Shown: positions 54,931 through 61,910 of the stretch, one piece after another
How the letters are laid out: the number at the start of each line of letters is the position of its first letter
Position numbering within the stretch: position 1 is the stretch's first letter
NCBI RefSeq assembly: GCF_008933115.1
Contig: NZ_WBVO01000002.1
Location: 1 to 64,000 of the forward strand
Reading direction: 5' to 3'
Origin: Phaeocystidibacter luteus
GTDB taxonomy: Bacteria > Bacteroidota > Bacteroidia > Flavobacteriales > Schleiferiaceae
Length of the DNA: 64,000 nt
Notes under the pieces: model-generated
What the model saw: only the letters and a program-made list of their open reading frames with translations
Told to the model about the DNA's origin: nothing
Database searches by the model: none
Made by a program: the position numbers and the translations under genes

Positions 54931-54966
54931 TAAAAAAAGAGAAAACCGAGTGTCCCGGCTTTCTCT
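54931..54966 (-). terminator. Minus-strand terminator upstream of uvrC
   Basis: Read on the minus strand, AGAGAAA-G-CCG pairs with CGG-T-TTTCTCT around a short loop (10 pairs, one mismatch), followed by seven T. It probably ends transcripts arriving from the ECF-kinase-PP2C operon, which would leave uvrC with its own promoter in the last 60 bases before its start. Confidence 0.75.
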
Positions 54967-55028
54967 AACCCATGAGTCGAATCCGTAGAATTCGTTGCTT
55001 AACCGGGTGCAAGATAAAAATTTTTTCT

Positions 55029-55068
55029 AAGTGTAAATAGTACACTTACTATTTTTTGCATACGTTTG
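55029..55068 (+). promoter_or_regulatory. Fifth regulon palindrome with plus-strand -7 box
   Basis: AAGTGTA-N5-TACACTT (55029-55047) is perfect in both arms. A perfect -7 box TACGTTTG (55061-55068) follows after 13 bases, almost the same spacing as at susC (14). No protein-coding gene starts downstream on the plus strand; a terminator lies at 55202-55232. Confidence 0.7.
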
Positions 55069-55074
55069 TTCTGC

Positions 55075-55232
55075 GCGACAGTCCATTAGGATCGTCAAGC
55101 GCGCGTTCCTGTGCAAGCGATAGGAGCTGATACCTAGGAAACTTTGCGGAATCTGTCTTTGATTTTCTGAGCCTTTTAAAGACCGAGCCTTTCTTCACCG
55201 CGGAGCCAATTGAGGTAGAAGCTCCTTTTTTT
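55075..55232 (+). ncRNA. Candidate small RNA under maltodextrin-type operator
   Basis: A transcript from about 55075 (seven bases after the -7 box) to the T-run at 55226-55232 would be near 158 bases. It contains no ATG, and its only GTG frame is eight sense codons long, so it is unlikely to code for protein. Visible pairings include GCGCG with CGCGC near the 5' end and the terminator stem GGAGC/GCTCC at the 3' end. The 3' end runs antisense to the stop codon of the PP2C gene. I could not match it to a known RNA family. A minus-strand 80-codon frame covers the same bases and is the main alternative. Confidence 0.4.
55202..55232 (+). terminator. Plus-strand terminator for the candidate small RNA
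   Basis: GGAGC (55202-55206) pairs with GCTCC (55221-55225), followed by seven T. The stem is short, so efficiency is uncertain. No plus-strand gene precedes it, so it only makes sense with a non-coding transcript from the palindrome-linked promoter. Confidence 0.5.
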
Positions 55233-55962
55233 ATGCGTGGTGAATTTCTATAGCGATGAGCGAGAAATTGTCGTTCGAGTGAACTTCGCACTTCTTGCGG
55301 ATTTCGGTTACCGCTTCTTTAAGTGGGTTGGAATTGAGGTGAAGAATAAGGTCATCCTCCGTACATCCCTCCAAAATGCCGTCTGAAAGAAGAAGGATAT
55401 AGTCGCCTTCACGCAAGTCTTCTAACAATGCAATTTCTGGCTCTGCTTTTCTTCTTCCGTCGTTAATGGCCTGCATAATGACGTTCTTGGAGCGGCTGCT
55501 TAGCGCTTCTGCCTCGGTCATTTCGCCACTATCCACCATCATTTGAACCAAGCTATGATCCTTCGTTTTAAAAACGATTTCCGAATTGCGGATGTGGTAG
55601 AGTCGACTGTCTCCTACCCAATAGGCATAGCCCTTTTCATCATCAATGGGGTGAAATCCAACTAGCGTCGATGCCATTCCCTTGCAGTCAGGAAAATCAT
55701 CACTGTGCTCTGCAAGCTTCTTCTCGGCATGGTCGATGGCCTCTAAAATCTCACGCTCGCCAGGTGCTTCGTGCATCACTAATCGCTGTCCAACTTCGCG
55801 GCTTACAATACCCGAGGCAATCTCGCCATTGCGATGACCACCAACACCGTCGCACACAATAAACGACCTTGCCCCAACACCGTTCACGTGTTCGGGAAAG
55901 ACACTGTCTTCATTGCTTTTTCTTTTACCGGGATGACTGAGTATGTAATGCACCAGACGCAC
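55231..55962 (-). CDS. PP2C-family Ser/Thr protein phosphatase
   Basis: A 243-residue soluble phosphatase. Metal-binding motifs of PP2C enzymes are in order: RKSNEDSVF (motif 1), IVCDGVGGHRNGEIAS (motif 2, both Asp), AYWVGDSRLYHI, LVQMMVDSGEMTEAEA, YILLLSDGILEG (motif 8) and HSNDNFSLIAIEI (motif 11). The start is a GTG at 55962, since no in-frame ATG precedes the first motif. It is the third gene of an operon with an ECF sigma factor and a transmembrane Ser/Thr kinase, and so is expected to reverse phosphorylation by that kinase. Confidence 0.93.
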   Translation of the reverse strand: MRLVHYILSHPGKRKSNEDSVFPEHVNGVGARSFIVCDGVGGHRNGEIASGIVSREVGQRLVMHEAPGEREILEAIDHAEKKLAEHSDDFPDCKGMASTLVGFHPIDDEKGYAYWVGDSRLYHIRNSEIVFKTKDHSLVQMMVDSGEMTEAEALSSRSKNVIMQAINDGRRKAEPEIALLEDLREGDYILLLSDGILEGCTEDDLILHLNSNPLKEAVTEIRKKCEVHSNDNFSLIAIEIHHA

Positions 55963-56030
55963 TATGTTCTAAGTTGTACTTCCTTGAGTCTTCGTTATAT
56001 AACGCGACAAGTGAAAGCGATTTCCGTATA

Positions 56031-58352
56031 TCATTTAAATCTAGCCCACCATTTTTCAGCATCTTCTTCCGTCCAGGTATGTTTTGACGAAAGTTTCGAG
56101 AGACCCTGAAGCATTTCTTTGGCGGATTGAGGTCGTTCATCTGGATCTTTAGCCAACAAACTCTGCACAAAATTGCTGACGTCTTTAGGTACTTCTTTAT
56201 TCACTTTGTGAAGTGGTTCCGGATCCGTATTCACCACCTGGTACATAATGTCAATTTCAGTCGAATACCGGAATAGAGCCTCTCCCGCCAATAGGTAGTA
56301 TGCAACTGCGCCCAACGCGTACAGGTCGCTCCGCTTATCGCTTGTGGTTGGAGATTTAATCCGTTCCGGTGCCATGTACAATGGGGTTCCTGTAAGCTGA
56401 GTAGTGCGTGTTTGTTCAGCTTCATCAGCCGTCAAGTCTTTCACCAAGCCAAAGTCGAGAACCTTTACCACGTCGTGTTCACCACCTCGTTGTACCAACA
56501 TGATGTTTTGAGGCTTGATGTCGCGGTGAATAAGGTCGATGCTGTGTGCTTCAGCAATGGAGGCCGTAGCCTGACGAAGTATGTGAAGTACTCTAGCCAC
56601 CGGCATTTCGCCTTGCATTTGAACTACTTGAGCGAGCGTAAATCCGTTCAGAAGTTCCATCGCATAGTAGAATACGCCTTCGTTCGTTCTGCCGAAGTCA
56701 TAAATCTCAATGGTATTTGGATGGGTAAGTCGCGAGGCCAATTGTACCTCTCGCTCAAAGCGTTCAATGACTTCAGAGGAAACGTGATCGGCTTTCAATA
56801 TTTTGATGGCTGTTGGTCGCTTCAGCAGCGCATGATCTGCCAGATAAACTTCGCCAATTCCACCCTCGCCAATTTTTCTCACCAAGGTGTATTGACCTAG
56901 TTGCACGGCTTCACCGACTTTGCGTTTCAAACCTAAGAAGCGCAGTGAAGAGTACAGGGAATAAGTAATAACCAAGGCCAAAATCAGAATGAGAACTAGG
57001 AAGGTATTATCGATATAAACGAGTGGCGAGAAGGCCTCTTCGTAGTCCACTTCAGTAACAAGACCAAAATTGTACTCGGGGAACCAGTGGTAGGCGCCAA
57101 TTACGGTTACACCCCGATAATCTCGGTAGGGCTCAGTCACGACGGCCATGGTGGCAACCGAGGTATCTTCTATGCTGGCAAGGGCGAGTGCTACGGGACG
57201 CGTAAAGGGTTGACTTCCGCGTGGTCCGTCTGGCTTATAACCCTCCAATAGGTTGCCGCCAGGGTCTCGCAATGACACTTTCAGAGCCGATTTCGGATTG
57301 TTTCCTTCGGGAAGAATTCCAATTGTTTGCAGTTGCTCAGCAAATCGGCTTTGTGTGAGCATGAGTCCGTTGCGATTGAACGCATAGGTTTCACCTGTCT
57401 TACCTACCTCGGCAATACTAATGATGTCGGAGAAGCCTTCATCTGCATATCGACCCACACCAAAGTACCCGATGAGTTGGGCAGAATCATTGTAAAGTGG
57501 ATTGCCCGCCCACACGATTGGCCTTTCGTAAATCGATTTTACTCGGGCGTCTTCATAGATTATTTGCGAAGGATCAAACGGAGCACGGAAGGAACCACCG
57601 GCCTCCCCGAAAGCAACGAGTTCGCGGAATCCAACTTGATTGAGTCGGTTGCCAATCACGGAGCGCTTGTTTGCGGAGAAGACATATCCATCGGTGTCGA
57701 ACACATTGTATCCAGCACTTCGGGAATCTTCTAAGAAGGGTCTAAGGATGGCCGTAATCGTGTCTTGCCAAGGCGCGAATTGAAGCTCCTCGATACACAG
57801 GGGACAGTTCCCATAGTTGAGAATGTACTCTATTTCATCGCTGAGTTCGGGTGTTCTCGACCAGCTTTTTACAGAATTTCGGTAATCGTTGATCCATATT
57901 TCGAGGGCGAGGACGTCCGCCTCCAGAACCGTTTGGAGTTCTTCCGCTCGGATTTCCTCAAGGCTGTTTTTTACTTGGGTATGCGACCAATATCCGAGAA
58001 CAATGAGAAGGATGAAAGTAATGATAAGCGTAACGCCAAAGCGTGTTCGCGTGCCAAAGAAGCGCTCCAGCCAAATGGATCTTTTCGAAAAGAGTGTATC
58101 GGTATGTTTGCCAATTCTACGATTGGATCTTGGTCCTTCCGAGCTCTTGCTTTTAGTCTGAGGTTCATCTTCTCTTTCGTTGGTGAGGAGTGAATCTTCA
58201 GAGTGATTGGCGAGGAGTTCCATCACTTCAGCAATGAGCACTTCATCACCGTCGCAAGCTTCGTGAACAAAAGCTGGACGTTTATTTCGGGGAAGCTCAA
58301 TCGCTTCCTGAAATACTTCTTTTACCTTCTGATATTGTTCTGGTTTCATCAT
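56031..58352 (-). CDS. Transmembrane Ser/Thr protein kinase with Cache-like sensor
   Basis: A 773-residue receptor kinase. Residues 1-100 are cytoplasmic and include EACDGDEVLIAEVMELLANH, a segment found in sigma-factor-linked kinases. A helix (about 105-122) leads to a large extracytoplasmic Cache-type domain (about 125-445; VNSLEEIRAEELQTVLEADV-like start, VGKTGETYAFNRNGLMLTQS and AYHWFPEYNFGLVTEVDYEE). A second helix (about 449-472) leads to a C-terminal kinase domain (about 485-760): glycine loop IGEGGIGEVYLA, Lys in AIKIL, catalytic HRDIKPQNIML, metal-binding DFGL, and APE. The usual order is inverted: the kinase is at the C-terminus, sensor before it. It overlaps the sigma gene by four bases. 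Confidence 0.92.
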   Translation of the reverse strand: MMKPEQYQKVKEVFQEAIELPRNKRPAFVHEACDGDEVLIAEVMELLANHSEDSLLTNEREDEPQTKSKSSEGPRSNRRIGKHTDTLFSKRSIWLERFFGTRTRFGVTLIITFILLIVLGYWSHTQVKNSLEEIRAEELQTVLEADVLALEIWINDYRNSVKSWSRTPELSDEIEYILNYGNCPLCIEELQFAPWQDTITAILRPFLEDSRSAGYNVFDTDGYVFSANKRSVIGNRLNQVGFRELVAFGEAGGSFRAPFDPSQIIYEDARVKSIYERPIVWAGNPLYNDSAQLIGYFGVGRYADEGFSDIISIAEVGKTGETYAFNRNGLMLTQSRFAEQLQTIGILPEGNNPKSALKVSLRDPGGNLLEGYKPDGPRGSQPFTRPVALALASIEDTSVATMAVVTEPYRDYRGVTVIGAYHWFPEYNFGLVTEVDYEEAFSPLVYIDNTFLVLILILALVITYSLYSSLRFLGLKRKVGEAVQLGQYTLVRKIGEGGIGEVYLADHALLKRPTAIKILKADHVSSEVIERFEREVQLASRLTHPNTIEIYDFGRTNEGVFYYAMELLNGFTLAQVVQMQGEMPVARVLHILRQATASIAEAHSIDLIHRDIKPQNIMLVQRGGEHDVVKVLDFGLVKDLTADEAEQTRTTQLTGTPLYMAPERIKSPTTSDKRSDLYALGAVAYYLLAGEALFRYSTEIDIMYQVVNTDPEPLHKVNKEVPKDVSNFVQSLLAKDPDERPQSAKEMLQGLSKLSSKHTWTEEDAEKWWARFK

Positions 58353-58924
58353 TTCCCTTCAAGGCGTACATTTTTTCGCAGCCATGCTTTAATCATGGTC
58401 CACTCAGACTCAATTTTCCGTTTGGAATAGCCGAGTGCATCCGCGACTTCTTGCACCGTCATTCCGGTGAAGAATCTCATTTCGACGATTTTCGCTTGTA
58501 GGGGGTCAATTTCTTCTAGGTGGGTAAGTGCCTCATCTATGGCTAGTACGTGTTCACCGACTTCAGGGTCGAGCAGTTTGAACTCTACGTCATCCACATT
58601 CACTTTTTTCACATCGCCACCGCGTTTTTTACGTCGCTTTGTCCTGGCATGGTCGACAAGTATTCGACGCATGGCTTGGGCGCTTACAGCCAAAAAGTGG
58701 GTTCTTCCTTGCCAGTCAACATCATCCTGACCAATTAATTTCACATAAGCCTCGTGAACGAGACTGGTAGGCTGAAGGGTGTGTCCTTTGTTCTCATACC
58801 TCATGTAGTTTCCTGCCATGCTGCGGAGTTCATCGTAAAGCATAGGAAACAGTACATCGGCGGCTTTATCGTCACCGTCTTTTAGGTCTTTAAGAACTTT
58901 GGTAAAGTGCTGCGGATTGGCCAT
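58349..58924 (-). CDS. ECF-family RNA polymerase sigma factor
   Basis: A 191-residue sigma-70 factor of the ECF group. Region 2 spans DDKAADVLFPMLYDELRSMA to HEAYVKLIGQ, with QGRTHFLAVSAQAMRRILVDHA typical of kinase-linked ECF factors. Region 4 is DPLQAKIVEMRFFTGMTVQE followed by VADALGYSKRKIESEWTMIK (helix-turn-helix). The ATG at 58924 (MANPQHFTKVLKD) is preferred over a longer frame. It overlaps the kinase gene by four bases (ATGA). In related systems the kinase phosphorylates the sigma factor to set its activity, with no anti-sigma factor; none is seen here either. Confidence 0.93.
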   Translation of the reverse strand: MANPQHFTKVLKDLKDGDDKAADVLFPMLYDELRSMAGNYMRYENKGHTLQPTSLVHEAYVKLIGQDDVDWQGRTHFLAVSAQAMRRILVDHARTKRRKKRGGDVKKVNVDDVEFKLLDPEVGEHVLAIDEALTHLEEIDPLQAKIVEMRFFTGMTVQEVADALGYSKRKIESEWTMIKAWLRKNVRLEGK

Positions 58925-58963
58925 AGTAGAGGTAGTCTTGTTTCGAAGATACAAATTGATAGC

Positions 58964-59905
58964 TCAGAACGGAAGAGCGTCCAAATCCGTATTTCCACCA
59001 CATAGGATGATTCCTACGCGTTTACCGCGAAACTTCTCTGGATACCGTCTCACCGCCGCCAAGGGCACACCGGCTGATGGCTCTATGATTTGCTTCATTC
59101 GCGACCAAGTCCATTTTGTTGCGGCAGCGATTTCATCTTCATTCACGAGTAGGATTTCGGATGTGTACTTTTTGATGACGGGGAAGTTGATAGATCCAAG
59201 GCTGGTTCTGAGTCCATCTGCAATTGTGGCGGCCCCGGAAGACGGTATGATCTCGCCGGCTTGCAATGATTCATAGGCGTCTGAAACCAGTTCGGGCTCC
59301 GCGGCGATGACTTCAATATTTGGATTGATGGCTTTTGCGGCGAGACAAGTCCCGGCGAGAAGCCCGCCACCACCCACGGCAACTATTATAATATCAAGGT
59401 TGGGCACGTCTTCTAGCAGTTCTAGTGCTGCGGTACCTTGACCCCAAATCACATTTTCATTGTTAGATGGGTGGATAAAATGCCCACCTGTTTCAGCCAC
59501 AATTTCAGCCGCCATTTTTTCGCGAGCTTCCTGTGTAGGTTCACAAAAGGAGATTTGGGCACCGTAGCCAATCATGGCTTCCAGTTTCGATTTAGGCGCA
59601 TTTCTGGGCACAACCACATGTGCAGGAATACCGAGGCTTTTGGCGGCGAGAGCCACTGCTTGTCCGTGATTTCCTGAGCTGTGGGTTACGAGCCCGAGTT
59701 TGCGTGAGCTGTCTGACAACCGCATGGCGGCATGTGTAGCGCCCCTCATTTTGAAGGCGCCCATGCGTTGAAGATGTTCGGCTTTGAAGAAGAACTCGGC
59801 GCCAACCTCGTCATTCAGCGAGCTGCTTGTGAGAACTGGGGTTCTGTGCACGTATGGCGAAATGAGGTTGAGCACCTCTTTGTGGAAGGATAGATTTGGA
59901 TGCAT
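58964..59905 (-). CDS. PLP-dependent threonine/serine dehydratase or serine racemase
   Basis: A 313-residue fold-type II PLP enzyme. The PLP lysine is in GAFKMRGATHA (about residue 52), HSSGNHGQAVALAAKSLG binds the substrate carboxylate, VGGGGLLAGTC binds the cofactor phosphate, and the end has GIILCGGNTD. The short length without an ACT domain fits serine racemase or catabolic threonine dehydratase, not biosynthetic IlvA (about 500). The two activities cannot be separated from sequence. A -7 box TATTTTTG (59910-59917, minus) ends four bases before the ATG, implying a leaderless or near-leaderless mRNA. Confidence 0.88.
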   Translation of the reverse strand: MHPNLSFHKEVLNLISPYVHRTPVLTSSSLNDEVGAEFFFKAEHLQRMGAFKMRGATHAAMRLSDSSRKLGLVTHSSGNHGQAVALAAKSLGIPAHVVVPRNAPKSKLEAMIGYGAQISFCEPTQEAREKMAAEIVAETGGHFIHPSNNENVIWGQGTAALELLEDVPNLDIIIVAVGGGGLLAGTCLAAKAINPNIEVIAAEPELVSDAYESLQAGEIIPSSGAATIADGLRTSLGSINFPVIKKYTSEILLVNEDEIAAATKWTWSRMKQIIEPSAGVPLAAVRRYPEKFRGKRVGIILCGGNTDLDALPF

Positions 59906-59909
59906 GTAA

Positions 59910-59943
59910 CAAAAATAGCCCCCATATAAATACGGGGGCTATC
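59910..59943 (-). promoter_or_regulatory. Hairpin fused to a -7 box before the PLP enzyme gene
   Basis: TAGCCCCC and GGGGGCTA (about 59916-59942) form a perfect eight-pair stem. On the minus strand it runs into TATTTTTG (59917-59910), which is both a perfect -7 box and a T-run. It could be the terminator of an incoming minus-strand transcript, the promoter of the PLP enzyme gene, or both. Confidence 0.55.
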
Positions 59944-60240
59944 GAGGGTCAAATAGTGAGCCTTGCGGCTCAACCAACCAAAAACCTAACCTATGAAAAA
60001 CTACCCTCTACATGATAAGCGACTTCATGTAGGAAAACCCGCACAGGAGGGTGGGAGAGAGGGAGTTAAAGTTTTGTGAAGGGGCTGGAAGCCCTTTTTA
60101 TTAAGGGCTAAGGAAGAGTTGTTTACAACGAACTCTTAAGGCCTCGTTCCTCGGCAAGGGCGCGATTGCGCAAGAGTGCAGAAGAACTATTGGCTTTCAT
60201 GATTAAGTTGCAGCTGCGATTAATTTCTGGCGAAGCTTGA
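59944..60240. other. Intergenic stretch with isolated hairpins, no gene seen
   Basis: A perfect stem CTACATGA/TCATGTAG (about 60009-60033) is the clearest structure. At about 60140-60162 AGGCCTCGTTCCTCGGCAAGG is an inverted, slightly diverged copy of the CCTTGCTGAGGAACGAAGCC core of the repeat array that follows. No open frame with protein character was seen. Confidence 0.5.
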
Positions 60241-61110
60241 TCTTATGACTTTCATTCGCCGAATGCGTTGCTGAGGAACGAAGCCTTAATCTTGCTAGTG
60301 GTGAAGATTCTTCCTAGTTCATAGTCAGGTCAATGGGAGATTATCTGAAGCTATGGTATGGTCGAAGTGGGTGGATTTGTGCATTGAGAAGTAATCTGCT
60401 GACTTTCATTCGCAGAATGCCTTGCTGAGGAACGAAGCCTTAATCTCGCTAGCGGCGAAGATTCTTCCTAGTTCATAGTCAGGTCAATGGGAGATTATCT
60501 GAAGCTATGGTATGGTCGAAGTGGTAGGATTTGTTCATTGAGAAGTAATCTGCTGACTTGCATTCGCAGAATGCCTTGCTGAGGAACGAAGCCTTAATCT
60601 CGCTAGCGGCGAAGATTCTTCCTAGTTCATAGTCAGGTCAATTGGAGATTATCTGAAGCTATGGTATGGTCGAAGTGGTAGGATTTGTGCATTGAGAAAG
60701 AATCTGCTGACTTTCATTCGCAGAATACCTTGCTGAGGAACGAAGCCTTAATCTCGCTAGCGGCGAAGATTCTTCCTAGTTCATAGTCATGTCAATTGGA
60801 GACTATTTGGAGCTATGCTATGGTAGAGTTGAAGTGGTAGGATTTGTGCAATGAGAAGGAATCTGCTGTCTTGCATTCGCAGAATGCCTTGCTGAGGAGC
60901 GAAGCTTAAATCTCGCCAGCGACGAAGATTCTTGCTTGTTCACAGTAAGATCAATTAGAGTCGATATGAAGGTGTGCGATGGTAGAGTTGAAGTGGTAGG
61001 ATTTGTGCAATGAGAAGGAATCTGCTGTCTTGCATTCGCAGAATGCCTTGCTGAGGAACGAAGCCTTAATCTTGCCAACGGCGAAGATTCTTGCGAGGTA
61101 CGAGCTTACC
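60241..61110. repeat. Six-unit 154/159-bp tandem repeat array
   Basis: Six copies of a hairpin-rich unit start near 60247, 60401, 60555, 60709, 60868 and 61027. The first three intervals are 154 bases; the next two are 159 because of a five-base insertion (GTAGAGTTGAAG for GTCGAAG). Each unit has the hairpin CATTC-GC(A/C)-GAATG, the core CTTGCTGAGGAACGAAGC and CGCTAGCGGCGAAGATTC. The last unit is truncated after about 80 bases. Copies differ at a few percent. No coding frame is conserved across units, and there are no CRISPR-like spacers. Confidence 0.9.
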
Positions 61111-61160
61111 CTTTTCCGCGTAGCGGAATAAAAAAAGAGACCGCCTCTCGACGATCTCCT
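61111..61160 (-). terminator. Probable terminator of the small T9SS gene
   Basis: On the minus strand a short stem (GAGA with TCTC around GGCGG) runs into seven T (61131-61137), followed by a second hairpin TTCCGC-GTA-GCGGAA (about 61114-61128). The stems are short, so this is a tentative call. It lies about 75 bases past the stop codon. Confidence 0.45.
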
Positions 61161-61233
61161 CCAAAACCTAACGTGCACACTCGCTTTGATGAGGTCCTTT
61201 TACAGAGCAAAGCTAGTAGACGTTAACGCACAA

Positions 61234-61668
61234 TTATCGGTGTACTACGAGTACACGAGACTGGAAAAGGATGTCTTTAGAAAACACCTTAACTATATAG
61301 GCCGCTTCTTGAAGGTGACGGAAGCGGAAGTGGCGAAGTTCCCCATACGAGCCTTGCTTGCGATCAATTACACGACCGTTCATGTCGTATACGAACATCG
61401 CAATCGGCTCGTCATCATTCAAAGGGAGATCCATAGTGAACTCACTTCCAATGCTGGGGTTAGGGTAAAGTTTGAGGGCTTGTACTTGTGCCTCCTCAGT
61501 TCCGAGGTCCGCAGGCTTGCGGTCTGGATCCTCATTCGGATTGTCTGGCGTCGTACGAACCGCCGGAGTGGTTTCGTCTGGACCAGGAGTGGTTGGTTGA
61601 GCAAGCGCCGGAGCACTTATTAGGAAGGTGGCTATCGCCGCGGTGAGAAGTGGTTTTAGAGCTTTCAT
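61234..61668 (-). CDS. Minimal T9SS protein: signal, linker and sorting domain only
   Basis: A 144-residue protein with a signal peptide (MKALKPLLTAAIATFLISAPALAQ), a 40-residue Pro/Thr/Asp/Glu-rich linker (TTPGPDETTPAVRTTPDNPN) and a complete T9SS sorting domain (about 65-144; ALKLYPNPSIGSEFTMDLPL, AMFVYDMNGRVIDRKQG, EAAYIVKVFSKDILFQSRVL). No passenger domain lies between. T9SS substrates normally carry one of 100 to several thousand residues. It may be a remnant of a larger gene, a surface peptide in its own right, or a decoy/occupancy factor for the translocon; the sequence does not decide. It is a lone minus-strand gene between repeat DNA and a flippase gene. Confidence 0.8.
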   Translation of the reverse strand: MKALKPLLTAAIATFLISAPALAQPTTPGPDETTPAVRTTPDNPNEDPDRKPADLGTEEAQVQALKLYPNPSIGSEFTMDLPLNDDEPIAMFVYDMNGRVIDRKQGSYGELRHFRFRHLQEAAYIVKVFSKDILFQSRVLVVHR

Positions 61669-61910
61669 GGTGTGAGTTTTTAAGTTCTTGTTGTTTCAGT
61701 GTGTGTTGTGTGTTTTTGTTGATTGCGGTTGCTCAACCGCTCTCGTGCCATACTATTGAAAACGGCGTGCCAACGCGAAAACAGGGCGTTTTTGGACGTT
61801 TATTAACAAAAAGTGTCCGATTGTGAACAGTTGTTCGTTCGGCTTCGGACACCCGTACCACGCCGATATACCTTACATTTGGCACAGTAACCCCGCTCAA
61901 CTAGCCTCAA
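61669..61910. promoter_or_regulatory. Divergent promoter region with flippase -7 box
   Basis: A perfect plus-strand -7 box TACATTTG lies at 61874-61881, 29 bases before the flippase start. A tight inverted repeat GCGGTTG-CT-CAACCGC (61725-61740) lies nearer the divergent T9SS gene. Nothing else was recognised in these 242 bases. Confidence 0.5.

Noticed and set aside
55049-55291. 80-codon minus-strand frame between PP2C and uvrC
   Set aside because: It overlaps the PP2C 3' end in another frame, is basic and low in complexity, has no recognisable motif, and covers the opposite strand of the candidate RNA. Not excluded, but unsupported.
60241-61110. CRISPR array
   Set aside because: Units are 154-159 bases and repeat over their whole length with no unique spacers; no cas genes are present.
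60818-61178. Minus-strand frames of 75-86 codons in the 154/159-bp array
   Set aside because: They repeat with the units, break in other copies and have no protein character.
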